Assembly: GCA_947034885.2 (NCBI GenBank)
Contig: OX344749.2
Location: forward strand, 47,025,682 to 47,089,681
Length of the DNA stretch: 64,000 nucleotides
Reading direction: 5' to 3'
From: Thuidium tamariscinum
Taxonomy: Eukaryota; Streptophyta; Bryopsida; Hypnales; Thuidiaceae
Position numbers and translations under genes: made by a program. This document shows, one piece after another, positions 34,301-45,304 of this stretch. Below the pieces are notes generated by a model that saw only the letters and a list, made by a program, of their open reading frames with translations, was not told where the DNA came from and made no database searches. Numbering within the stretch: the stretch's first letter is position 1; the number at the start of each line of letters is the position of its first letter.

Positions 34301-35902
34301 TAATTGAAAAGTAATACCGGCCATGTTGAGTGCCTGGTGGACTTGTCTGCAAATGGGTTCATCCCATCCAATGCTAAGCCCAGCTTGACATTCCTCTTCT
34401 CTTGAAAGAAAGCGTTGTCAATGTTTTGAACTTCTTTCCAAGCTGGGCTGTCTAATACTGATCTAACTTTACCATCAGTGGAAGCGTTTCCGTCGTGCCA
34501 CTTCATAAGTGAAGCTATATCTTTGCAACGATACATTCGAAGTAATCTAGGGATTAAAGGAAAATGCCTGAGCACCTTCACTGGTATTGAAGTACTGCCA
34601 TCACTGTATCTAGAAGAATGGCACTTTGGACATTTAGACAAACCACCTCTATCTTTCCAGAATAGAGTGCATCCATTGCGGCAGACAGGGATAGTGTTGA
34701 AATTCAAGCCCAATCTATCAATGAATCTGCGTGCTTCATGTTGATTTTTGGGTAATCCATTTGGTTGGGGAAGGATGTCCATTCTTAGGAAGGAGAATAA
34801 TTCATCCAAGAAGGCATTGCTGACACTGTGAAGATGCGCTAGGTTCATGAGGACTAGGACACAGGCCAATGTTGAAATTTTGGAAGTTGAATATAGTGGT
34901 ACCTGCGTCTGGCGCAACCAGTCCTCCATGTCAGGATCTTCGCCATTACTGTCATCCGGAGGCACATCTTCAGTTGCATCGTCATCGTCTTCGGAAAGCA
35001 ATTCTTCTCTTCTCGCATCAACTCGCTCAAACCATTCTGACGTCAGTCGGTTGAAGTCAAATCCTTCATCCAGGGGCTCCTCGACAATATCACGTTGTGG
35101 AGGACTGTGCGGGTTCTCTTCGACTTCTATGTTGACGGGCTCCATATCAAAGGCGTCGTCATCCTCTGGCTGCAAGGAAGAACACATATTAATGAATTGC
35201 AAATGCAGGTGATATACATCTTTGATAGGTGAAAATTTGTAATGGAAGCAGAAGTATAAGTGTATTTAATTTCCATAATCGGCATATGTATATTGAATTC
35301 ATGAATACTGAAACCCTAAACCTGCTTCCCTATGAAGGATGATGCAAAGCTTCTTCCGAACTGGATTGTAACGCACTTGTCTGGCAGGACGGAGAGGTCT
35401 GAGAAAGAGAAATCACGATTGCAAGCACATGATGGGGACGTGATCTTGCAGAAAAGAATCTCAGACTCGAAGCAAGCAGGAGGTTCAAAAACGGGCAAAC
35501 TCTTGAGTTCATGTAACTGAAGAACATGTGTACTGCAAGAGAAGTAAGCTGAATTGTTGAGATATTATGTAGAGTTTGCAGCGATGATGATTGTACCACA
35601 GTTTGATTGGAGGTAGGAACGTTATGCGAAAAATTTAACAGTTCAAGACAGTTGACATTGCTTCACATAATGGAAGAAGAAGTTACCAACATGCAATGCG
35701 TAAGAGCAGGGTCTCTTCCGTGAAGTCGCAGATGTCTTTCAATGGTTCTCCGCTGCACAGGTCGACCTCCTCCTTTGCACTAAGAGCACGGGCACTTGTA
35801 AGAACTGAGTAGCCTCTCGTTAGCACGGGAGCGCTCTAATGCATTCAACGCCAGCAGAAGAGCTGCAAAGGAAGCGGTATGGGTCGTATGCGTTCGCTCC
35901 AT
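31390..35902 (-). pseudogene. TNP2/TNPD-type transposase of CACTA-1, three in-frame TAG
   Basis: Four exons with matching phases: 35902-35687, 35169-33724, 33395-32494, 32302-31390 (1,158 codons plus stop). Exon 1 has the Cys-rich N-terminal segment YKCPCS(*)CKGGGRPVQRR. Exon 2 holds the TNP2 core: LKVLRHFPLIPRLLRMYRCK, KLGLALDGMNPFAD, GCATKGYQGCPVCG. Exon 3 begins KLLIRHVLDGMHCEKN and contains LLEREFPPSFFDSMTHTPIH. Exon 4 has the DUF4216 domain (GTVQEILELDY...VLLLCDWV) and an acidic tail. TAG occurs at 35780-35782, at 34090-34092 (LRAILL*TIHDYPTYG) and at 33727-33729 (LPY*E). The family has Trp at the last two sites. There are no frameshifts or broken splice sites. The protein binds element ends and catalyses excision in the nucleus; this copy should be dead unless the stops are suppressed. 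Confidence 0.9.
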
Positions 35903-37257
35903 GTTGACTGTAACGCATCTGAAGGACCACTGCAAACACAAGACTGCCTCTGCTTATTAGGGTTTGCGTTAGGCGAGGTCCTAGTGAGCGTGAAACAACC
36001 TAGAAGCGTTTGAGTAAACCTAGGAGGCCTATGGAAACTGCTTATGCATGGCGTTAAATGTACGCTTCATTGAAATGACCTGGAAAAACCTAATTCTGAA
36101 AAGAAATCAATGCCCACGAGAGTACCCTAATTTTAGAATTGAAAGAGGTAGTACTTTTTTCCATTGCAGACAAAAATTTCTGAAGGACGAGTATAGAGGA
36201 CAGGAAAGGGAAAGCAAACTTACACGGAAGTATCTTAGAGCAGGTTAGATGACGATGACCTCAAGTAGAAGCGCTTCCTGCTACTTCATCGAGAGCATTG
36301 GGCAGGAATTCTCTTTGGTTGTAGAGAGATGTTTGAAGTCGGTTTTTACGCCATCATGGTACTATTCCGTCAAAATTGAGTGCCTCTGTTCATGTAATAG
36401 AGAAGCAAAGGAAACTGCATCGTAAACCATTTTATGCCTGTGGAATTCAAGGAAAGAGTATGGCGTCCGAGGAGTGCTCCAACTTCTACGAGGAACTGCG
36501 AAAGAAGAATATTCAAAGGAACGAGAAGTTCTTGCGCACACTGGGGTTGTGTCCCCTGAGGTTTGACTTTATCCCTTTTTGTGCAAAATATATTTTCTTT
36601 TCAGTATAAAACAGGAAGACTTCAGGTGGCGGTTGTGTGAATATACTGTTTTCATGTGCAATTTCTTTTATAACTCGAATGGAGACATATCTCCTCATAA
36701 CTGTTGGAAAGGCAGTCCAGTTCTGAAGTCGAACTTGTCCGTCGTTACTTAATCTGTTAGCTTGAGCAGGGAGTGCAGTAGTTGTTTGGGGCAGGCAGTA
36801 CGAAAATGCAAGCAGGAACAGGAACTTTCTTGAGTAGAAACAGAAGTTCTTTAGGGGAGAGATGAAGTGCGATTATTAATGACGGAAGTCGTCATCCTGA
36901 AAATAAGAGTGCACGTGGTGAACTCAGCCTGCTGTCTTTTTTATTTCCGTCAAGTGCGGCCTCATTACCGCCTTGCGCACACCATTGCCATGTGATCCAT
37001 AAATGCATCAGCTTAAAATTGGAATCACTACGTCACCATGGGAGGTCGTCCATGATTTTATTCAGCTGACTCTCTAGCTAGTCTGAGGGTAACTTCTCTA
37101 GGTACACAGTACCAGAACTGAATGACGCGTAGTCGAAGGAAAAGAAAATGTCTGCGGTGGGGTAATGAAGCCTTTGCCAAAATTCATGTATTAATATGCT
37201 TGTACTATAATTAGAGATGCTTCAGTAAGTGATGGCGGCGTTCCTTTCTGGTAATAT
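35903..37257. promoter_or_regulatory. Divergent promoter region between the CACTA-1 genes
   Basis: Non-coding stretch between the start of the TNP2-type gene (minus) and the first recognisable exon of the TNPA-like gene (plus). It probably holds both promoters and a 5' leader exon of the TNPA-like gene. No TATA box could be assigned. Confidence 0.4.
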
Positions 37258-37269
37258 TTGTCCACATGC

Positions 37270-40200
37270 AGAGTTGAGTCTACAGTGGGTCTGAAACGAA
37301 GTGGGAGAGGTGTCGTTACTCCATCGAATAGTCATACAGAGCGTCGTCGTAGTGCAAGGATTGCCTCATTGTCTGCATCCAATCCTAGGTTGACAAAACT
37401 GCAAGAAGTGAGGAATTCGAAGGAAATCAAGTCGGTGTTGCAAACAGGACAGAAGTACTGGACGGAGAGGAAGGAAGAGAAGGAACTGCTGGACCTCGAG
37501 GAAGAGTATCATCGGGTAAGAGTTTATAAATTACTTAACATGGACAACGTTCTCATTTTTGAAATTGAAGCTGCATTTTGAAGATCAAATTCACGGAAAG
37601 AGCAGCTTGGGTTTTCCACATTCTCATGACTTGCAATTATTTCTCGAAAAAGTAGGTGTCAGTGGAAGTGATTACCAGTATGGAGGGCAACAGAGAAGTC
37701 GTAGCCGAGTATTCAACAGATTCTTCTTCAGGTAGTTTCGACGAAGTGCATGGTCGTTCCGTCGGAGAGTGCAGCGAGACCTTCATGTCCGAAGAAGTGC
37801 TGCCGCAATATCTAGTTGTGAAGCAAGCGCCGCCTTGTAGTCCAGTCGACGTGCAGTCTCTAACTATGCAATCCGCGTCCGTTTTTGGTGCACAATTGCA
37901 AGAGTTTATCATGCAAGCATTGATGCAGTCAACAACAGCTATTGGAGGACGAATTCCTGCTCTGCTGCCTTCTGCTGAAGCTCGCTCGACTGGCACACCG
38001 TTGTTGTGTACTGAAGGTCTTCCGCCAGCAAGTCAGTGGAGCGAAGGTGCTTTCAACAAAGCCATTGTGCGGCGAACTAAGAAGCCACACATGGAGAGGA
38101 CATCAGCAGGGGAGAACTCCGATTCCCAGACTGATTTTCCTGTACCTGAAAATGAAAGCCCGCACGAGAAGTCCTTACGAACAAGGCGACTGAACAGGTG
38201 TCGAGGGAGGAGGGCCAAGGAACTCACCGCTAATAGAAAAGCAGCAAAGAAGCTACCATACGTGATTCACGTTGATGGCACTTGCAAGGCCAAAGGGATC
38301 CACAGGCACAAGTGGCGTGCAGCAGTGCGTGGACAGTGTCAACGCCTTGATCCATCCCTGGATAATATAAATCATCATCCAAAGCATCTTGTAGATAGCA
38401 TATGGCATGCCCTCGAGAAGGAGTGGGAGTTCGAGGGATATGGTCATAGGGCGCGCGAAATGTTTGAGCGGTGTGCCACGAAGTTCATGAGGAACAGGAA
38501 AATGCAATTGAAATACAAGTGGCAGAGAAGTGTTGAAGGCAAAAAACCAGATGACATGAATGCTGTGCACTGGGCTAAAATAGGAGATATAGCAAAGAAT
38601 TCAGCCAGGCAAGCGACATCGAGCGGATGCATGCTGAGTGCACGAAAAGGAAAAGAGAAGTTAGCAACAGATGCGGAGCAAGTTCACAAGACACCACTTC
38701 TGTTGCTGGTGAGTTTGATACGGTCGCACTGAAAAGTCTGTACAGCTTTATTGTTAAGGAACCTTTGTACTACGGAGGAGCCGGATGTTGTTGAGGGTGA
38801 ATGTAGGCCCCGCTGGAAGAGATGACTACGTTCACGACCCTTGTTGTAAGAAAACTGACCGTGCCAGATTCAAAGTTCAAGTGTTGGTGGTGGTAACATG
38901 CGCTGCGGTGGAATCTGTTGAGGAGCAGATATTAAAAGGCATTTTCGGGATGTCTTAATGAGGCGAGAATGCTGTATGCGAATCTTGTCCACAAGGAGTT
39001 CACGTATAGAAATTCTGTTTAGTTTGGTAGTCGGGATCTATATATTGCATTCTGTCATGGTCGGCATTACAATGAGTTAAGGATTTCAATTTCCTTGTGG
39101 TGCTAGAGCTGCGGAAACGAAAGTGGCATTACCAGTGAGAAGTCTCGAAGTGCAAGTAAGTCGAAGTTTCCGGAAGATAACAACGTCGAAGCAAAAATTA
39201 AAAGTCTACGAGAGGAACTACTGAGGCTTCAAAACTACCAGGAGGTGATGATGCTCTCGTTGAATTCCGTATGTCGACTGTCGTCAGTGTTTGTTTAGGG
39301 TAATTTTAATTAAAAAGTTTCAATTCAATGTTTGTTCTATGGATTGCGCATTTGAATGGGATGGAAGGTGGCCTTTAATTTCATCGTTAGCGACTTCATG
39401 TACCCGTAATTGTTGTTCGGAGGCAGTCTAGGAATGGGTTCAGCATGAAGAAAATCATGTGCAGGAGGGATGTGGCATCGAGATTCACAGAATGTAAAGG
39501 AATCTGAGTTCCGTGAGAGAGTTTTACCTGCATTCCCGTGCATGTGCAGGTCGGATGTGCTTTGCAAGGCGGCATGGCTTCCACCGGTCAAATAGTCCCG
39601 ACAGTGCACGTCCAGGAAGTACTAGGAGGGAGAGGTAAGCGTTTATCACTGTAGGGAATCCGAAGTGTTTCAGTCATATTACGTGAAATTGTGATTAAAT
39701 CCACGGTCTTCTCCTATCATAATAGTGAATGCATACGTGGAAGTATCAATTGAAAGCACAAGAACCTCCATGTGTGACGTGGTATTTTGCAATGAAAGGC
39801 TTAGAATTCAAGAACCTGTTTCAGTCGTGGTCAAGTTAACCGTGAAATACCGGAAGATTATGTCACTGTGACGATGTTGTGAGTAACTATCTTAAAACTG
39901 CATGGCAAAGATGAGTTGGGACATATACGAAATTGAAGCTCAGTAAGACGATGTCTGCAATTGATCATGATGTGGAAGTCCAAGAGAAGAGTGTTTTGTG
40001 AAGAAGGGCTGCTGTCGAAGACTTGTTAATTCCAAGAAGAGAGGACTGCTTGAATTATTGACGTACAAGACGATGCTATGTAGTTGCGAGGTGAAACTGC
40101 AGTCGGTTACTTTGCAGTTTGAACTTGCATAGGAAGTTGCGTATAGGGAAATAAGAAGACATGCACGTCATGCACGCGGAATTTTCTGTGAACCTGAACG

Positions 40201-41310
40201 GGAGAGTGGAGCTTTACCAGTAGTTTGTTAGTGAAAATTTGAAACAAAGCTAAGTGATTTCAAAACTTGGATGATTTTGACTTGTACCTGTGATTTTGCT
40301 CGGGTGCAGTTTCTGAAGGTATGAAGGAGAATATAGTCCCATGGAGTGCGACTGCGCACTATGCTCAATTGTTCGGAGAAGCGCCTTCGGAGATGGTGCC
40401 AAAAATAAGCAGCGAGGAGGCGCAGGGGAAGTTGTTGAGCCCTGCCGGGAAAAAGGGGAAGTCCCCAATAATTGACGGTTTCCAGTCGTCTCAAAAAGAG
40501 AAATTTACAGCGAACATCATCCACAGTGAGGTAATAATTTTCTCAATGCAATCACGGAAGTTGTGCATCTAACGATACTGGAATGCAGTATAATTCTGTA
40601 ACTGGTCCTGATCATGGGTGATCGTCACGGAACTCACGGGATGAGGTGGTCTGTGGGTGGTGGAGGACGGCCGTACAATGTAATTCAGAAGACGAATTAT
40701 TAGATATTTACTGTGACCAGGAAGTCAAAGTTTGTTTTGAAGCCTTTATTGGTACAAGGAGGAGAAGATTCTGATTAATTAACGTGTTGAAGAGCCGAGT
40801 AACTGTTGTACCCTGGAACCGTGAGGGTCATTCTGGATTTTAGAACAATTCCCTGAGCGAATGAGTATTCATTAACTTTGGACGAAGTAGAGAGAATTGA
40901 TCTGCAAGAATTACATTTAGCAAGTCTATCATCAGAGAAGTTGATGATGTTCTATGTGTCCAATTCTATCTTGTTCGTGTCGTTCACTAGAACTATTCTA
41001 AAAGGGACATTGAATGACTCGCATGCAGATGGAGTGTGGTGATATGGTTCGAATGTTTGCTGTGATAGCTGGAACAGAGAAAGAGGTCGGCAAGGGAATC
41101 GTCATGGGCTTGGTGGGTTCGAAGTTCTCAAAAAATATCATTCTAGAAGGATGGCGCGCAGTCAAAATAACGGCGAACACATATACCGGAGCTGGTCAAG
41201 TCTGCCCGCTTCCAGCAGGATGGACGGAAGTTGCCAAGAGTCGCACCATTAAGGAAGCGAATGGTCGAACTGTGCTCTGGCCGGATATGCTTCTGCATTC
41301 TCTGCTTTGA
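37270..41310 (+). CDS. TNPA-like (Transposase_24/TNP1-type) gene of CACTA-1
   Basis: Exons that can be read: about 37270-37515 (basic, RRRSARIASLSASNPRLTKL, then a coiled-coil-like KEEKELLDLEEEYHR, donor GTAAGA); 37656-38708; a short one near 39100-39174; about 40310-40530; and 41029-41310. The second exon has a Ser/Glu-rich start and a core typical of plant Ptta/En/Spm proteins: YVIHVDGTCKAKGIHRHKWR, then LDPSLDNINHHPKHLVDSIW and MFERCATKFMRNRKMQLKYK. The last exon has the TNP1-type C-terminal module EVGKGIVMGLVGSKF...VLWPDMLL. TNPA-type proteins bind subterminal repeats and cooperate with TNP2/TNPD. The exact 5' end and exon joins are uncertain. Confidence 0.75.
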
Positions 41311-42056
41311 ATATGCAGTTCACGTAGCAAATCCTGTAGTAGTCGTTTCCATTTCTAGGCAGGTTGCATCAGCACTTTCATGAAGGCGACTCATCTCTGA
41401 ACATCATCAAGTGAGGCATAGAATAAGTTCAATAGTTCATGTTTTATGTTATAAATGTTCACCTCCTGGTTCTTGAAGTTTTATTTGTGACTGAGGCTCA
41501 GTCGTCCTCTGCCTATGCATGCAGTGGAGAGCTCTTTACATAGTGATGAACGGAGGTGCAAGTGTCAATGTTTTTTCTCACTGTTCGTGAAGAAACAGCA
41601 TTAATATAAAAATTGCTTGCTCATGCATTGTGTGAGCTCCTGCTACTGTTTCGGAGACTGCTACTGTTTCGGAGAAGCATCTTGCGGCCTGTGAGTTCAG
41701 GTCCTTTGAACAACCGTCAGGAAGCCCTTGGTTGCATAAAAATCGGAGACAGAAAAAAGAATTACTTCAGACATTGCCAAGTGTCAAGAGAGCAAAGCTT
41801 AAAACAGAAATACACATTTGATGGTGGAAGTAACTACCATGGTCAGAATCATTAACCTGAATTACGCACTACTGTATTTGGATTCTTTAAAGTCATTGTT
41901 TTTGAGTCGCAGACCGTTTCCACATCCTTTCAGTAAGTACATTAAGGCGTGTCCTAGACACAAGTTATTCAGCATTCTGTACTTAAAGCACACGTCCTTA
42001 ATGTAAGCAATTTCTGCCTTAAATTTGCTCTTAAAGGACCCCAGTCTCTTGTAGTG

Positions 42057-42059
42057 TTT
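42057..42059 (+). repeat. Target-site duplication TTT of CACTA-1
   Basis: TTT directly after TAGTG, matching TTT at 25619-25621 directly before CACTA. In the host gene this is one Phe codon (HAF), present twice because of the insertion. Confidence 0.9.
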
Positions 42060-43847
42060 CCATACAAGAAGCAGCGTCTTCCGGGGGTAATTCACTCGGA
42101 CAAGCTCCACATTGCACCGGACGAGCTCAAGTATCGGAAGATTGCAAAGGACCGGCTGGGACAGGTAATTGGATGATCACTTCCATCTGTCGTTCATCAA
42201 AGTCATTTCATATCTTGTATCGGCTGGCAGCCGACATGTCTAACTAGTCATTAATGTTTTGGCCTTCTGTCATTTCAGGTGAAGACCATGTATAAGGGAT
42301 ATGGGTCCATCAGGAAAAAGCCGGAAATTCATGGGGTTCCACTGAAGCGGGCTCCAACGCCCAAGGACAAAGGGCTGGACGTAGTGATGGACAAGTGTCC
42401 CGGGCAGGAAGAACTCACTGTTGTCAACGGCGTCTCAATGCCGTGGTGGAAGGCGCCGGATGTCCACTGGTACATCATTGGAGGGCAACACACGGTGACG
42501 GCCTGCCGAGAACTGGCCGAGCAATATCCCGACGGCTCTGAAGCCAAAACGGACCTCCTGAAATTCGAGGTGATTCCGGTGTTCAGTAGAGACCCGGACA
42601 CACTCGTCAGAGTCTCTAATGCCCTCAATCTCAACATCGCTGAGAAGGTGGCAAAGGAGAACTTCAGATCCTGCGCAGAGATGGGAAGAGCGGCGTGGGT
42701 GAAGGCGGGATACCCAGAGCCGCATCGTGGAGGAGGCAAGCCGACAGCAGCATTCGAGGTACTACCCTCGCATCCTTTCTTTCTATTCGCATTTGCTCAT
42801 TACGTTATGTATCGGCGGCCAGCCGATACCTTTGTGCTCTGTTCTAAGCATTGTGGTTGAACTCAGGCTGCGAAGCTGAAGGTGATGGCGCACTTTGTGG
42901 AGGAGAAGGTGTCCTCCAAGTTGCCACTCATCTTCATCAAGGAGGGCACCTGGGAGCTGTGGACGGAGGTCTTCGATGCGTGGGAGAACGGCGAACTCAT
43001 TGGCGATGATGGAACGGTGCCCAATCTCCTGGTCAACCGGAAGCCGCTCACGCACATCACCAAGACGGATCTCACGCCAACGCTGGGGCTTCGTGATTCA
43101 GATCTGTGCGAGTTGGGACGGGAGATTGTGGCACTTCGCGTCAGCATCAAAAACACCGCCAAGGCCAAGTCCTCAGGGAAGATCACTCTCTTCGACTGGT
43201 GCAAGGACAAGAAGCTCGACAGGATCGTCATGAACGAGATCATGTGGACCAGGAAGAAGTACCCTCTTCCTTGCAAGGACGCAGGCTGGATCCCATATAC
43301 GGATGAGGTTTGGAAGGAGCTGGCTGAAAAGGAGGGGTACTCAGCGGCCGTAGTCCGGAATGTCTGGAAGGACATGATGAAGTTCACGGACGCAAGCAAC
43401 TGGTTGAAGGGCCGAGTCAACCCCATGAATCCCACCACGGACAAGTCCACGGATGGCAAGGCGCCGGGGGTCTTCTTCACGACTTTGGCAAGCTACGTCA
43501 AAGTCCCAATGCCTACCACGGTAGGCAAGTCAAGCGAACTGCAATATGAATGCCATGTCGGGGACAGTATTGCAGAGGTGGTGGACTTCGTTTGCCAATC
43601 GAAGGGGACGATGAAGCTGGAACCCGAGGACAAGAAATTCATCGTCGTTTTCGGGTATACAGAAATGGGGGAAGCTCTAGCGGTGAACAGGAACGAGCTG
43701 CTCGATCTATCGTTGGCAGCTGAAATTTCCGACGGGGAAGCTGATGAAGACAGAGACCCTTACATCCCCCTGCCAATGCTCCTCATCGGAAACTCGCGGT
43801 TCAGGAATTCAGTCGCCTCGGCCGCGAACTCATCCTCCACCGACTAG
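42060..43847 (+). CDS. ParB-like/methyltransferase-like gene, ParB-domain part (exons 2b-4)
   Basis: Exon 2b (42060-42164) continues the frame of 24892-25621; exon 3 is 42279-42758 and exon 4 is 42867-43847. All introns are phase 0 (GTAATT...TTTCAG, GTACTA...ACTCAG). PYKKQRLPGVIHSDKLHIAP, then MYKGYGSIRKKPEIHGVPLK, then WYIIGGQHTVTACRELAEQY matches the ParB/Srx-type core, where G-x-H-R-x-x-A is usual; here GGQHTVTA replaces Arg with Thr. FEVIPVFSRDP and NALNLNIAEKVAKENF follow, as in phage ParB-methylase fusions. Exon 4 has a helical region (LGLRDSDLCELGREIVALRV, LFDWCKDKKLDRIVMNEIMW). The frame ends at TAG (43845-43847) but is open again immediately after. ParB domains bind palindromic sites and hydrolyse CTP or cut DNA. 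The role here is inferred; nuclear location is likely. Confidence 0.7.
42218..42236. repeat. Palindrome 16, mid-intron
   Basis: TATCGGCTGGCAGCCGACA in the 114-bp intron 42165-42278, at intron positions 54-72, with 42 nt left to the 3' splice site. Confidence 0.92.
42810..42828. repeat. Palindrome 17, mid-intron
   Basis: TATCGGCGGCCAGCCGATA in the 108-bp intron 42759-42866, at intron positions 52-70, with 38 nt left to the 3' splice site. Confidence 0.92.
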
Positions 43848-45099
43848 TACTACCATGCGGTGTACTACCATCCATCTCCCCGGGGAGGCTTTCTAAAGGC
43901 AGAGATTGAGTCCAGGCCTCTGGTTACTCTCTCCTTGACCTTCCCGAAGCCCGAGGACAGGCTCAGTGTTTTCCCGGTCTTCAAGCGCTTCACTGGGGTC
44001 CACAAGGCGCTCGACTTGTTCAATTTCGACGTCGAGGGGGAGGTCGACTGGAATGGCGGGATGTGCGGGGTCGGCCATGGGCTCCTCGAGAAACTCATGC
44101 TACCCACCCTCAAGGCCAAGGATGCCACAGTCATCAACATCTGGGGTGGCGGTAACATCACGGAGATCGCTCTAGTACGTTTTCGTGTCCCATCCTCACA
44201 CTTGCATTGTTCTCAGGAAGTCACTTTCTGTCGGCTGCCAACCGATACAATTGATGGCTGACTTGCACTCCATGGCTTTGCAGAGGAATGGACGGGCTGT
44301 CATGGAGTTCGTTCGGGAGGAGGAGGGATTGGAGAAGGCCAAGGAACGTGTCAGGGGAATGAACCTCCTCTCCTCGGATGCCCTGGGACCTTCTCAGGTG
44401 ACGCTGGCGGTGACAGACCACGAGGGGCAACCGGCACGGGCGCAATCTCCTCAGCAACCGCGGCCGTTGTCCACCCTCGTTCTGCCCCGGGCTCCGGGGG
44501 CCGCAGCTCAAACTCAGCGGCCACAGGGTCAGTCTCAGGAGCAACCACCACTTGTGACGGTTGATACTAACTCAGACTCAGAGAGCTCCCCAGAAGCAAC
44601 ACTCATTCGAAGGGAACGGCAACCACGTCCTTCGTCTCCGAGGCCTTCGCTCAATCCACCCCCGACTCAAGATCTAGACCACCCCATGCTGCTCCCACAC
44701 AGAAACTCCTCGCACGCAATAGTCGTGGATCTACGTGCCGAGCCACCGTCGGAGGAGATAAGCAGGCTACCTCTGCCTCAGGTGGTCGTCGCGGCGACGG
44801 AGCCTCAGGTGGGAGTCACTACACTTGGGCGACCGGCGACTATAGCCGACATTCGTGTCGGCGGCCAGCCGACACCCATGGACACTTCTCCGCCGGAACC
44901 AAGACGGGGAAGGAGCAAGGGGGCACCACTAGAGAAGGAGTCGGAGTCGGCGGACTCGCGCCGCTCAACTCGGGTCTTCTTCAAGCGGAAAAGATCAAAT
45001 GAGAAGGACACTGGCGCGGCAGCACGGACGCAGGACTTCCCCAACAAAGAGATGTCTCCCGTCCGATCTCAGAAGAGGACGCAGACTGGAGGTTCGTAG
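43848..45099 (+). CDS. ParB-like/methyltransferase-like gene, degenerate MTase part and disordered tail
   Basis: Same frame as 42867-43847 but behind a TAG. Exon 43848-44174 is followed by a phase-0 intron (GTACGT...TTGCAG, 44175-44283) and exon 44284-45099. Joined across the intron, KDATVINIWGGGNITEIAL meets RNGRAVMEFVREEEGLEKAK and ERV. This follows the last block of N6/N4 DNA methyltransferases (normally D-P-F-x-G-x-G-T, then L-G-R-x-x-x-G-x-E, then A-x-x-R). The acidic and Pro residues of the SAM motif are lost, so it is probably not an active methylase. The tail (residues after ~930) is Pro/Ser/Gln-rich, then basic (RRSTRVFFKRKRSNEK), and looks disordered and nuclear. One palindrome is coded in it as VGGQPT (44856-44874). 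Whether the TAG is a true stop, a lesion or the end of an unmodelled intron is open. Confidence 0.6.
44229..44247. repeat. Palindrome 18, mid-intron
   Basis: TGTCGGCTGCCAACCGATA in the 109-bp intron 44175-44283, at intron positions 55-73, with 36 nt left to the 3' splice site. Confidence 0.92.
44856..44874. repeat. Palindrome 19, in coding sequence
   Basis: TGTCGGCGGCCAGCCGACA, read as VGGQPT in the tail of the ParB/methyltransferase-like protein. The phase is the same as in the two coding copies of the 413-codon ORF. Confidence 0.9.
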
Positions 45100-45234
45100 G
45101 CAGTAGACATGCTCCGCGATGTTTGTGGAGTATCATACATAGTTCATTCATAAGTAGAACTGCCTGGCTCAGACTCATGCGTAGACATGTCAGTAGGAGC
45201 CGTTTTGGGGGCAGACTAGACTTCCTCTCGACTA

Positions 45235-45304
45235 TGTCGGCTGCCAGCCGATACAGTGCAAAAATGTTTTGTCGGCTGCCAGCCGATATAGTGCACAAAT
45301 GTTT
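45235..45304. repeat. Palindromes 20-21 in a 35-bp tandem duplication
   Basis: TGTCGGCTGCCAGCCGATA at 45235-45253 and again at 45270-45288, each followed by a near-identical AGTGCAMAAATGTTTT segment, so the repeat unit is 35 bp. They lie in the intergenic region just upstream of the candidate ATG (45299) of the FCP1-like gene. Confidence 0.9.

Larger units (their letters stand above)
25622..42056. mobile_element. CACTA-1: complete En/Spm-type element, 16,435 bp
   Basis: The left end starts CACTACAAGAGATGAC. The right end, read in reverse complement, starts CACTACAAGAGACTGG, giving 12 identical terminal bases. The 3-bp target duplication TTT is at 25619-25621 and 42057-42059. The element carries the two CACTA genes: a TNP2/TNPD-type transposase on the minus strand (31390-35902) and a TNPA-like gene on the plus strand (about 37270-41310), transcribed divergently from about 36-37 kb. 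It has inserted in an exon of the ParB-like gene and contains no copy of the 19-bp palindrome, so it arrived after the palindromes were in place or does not accept them. Confidence 0.95.
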
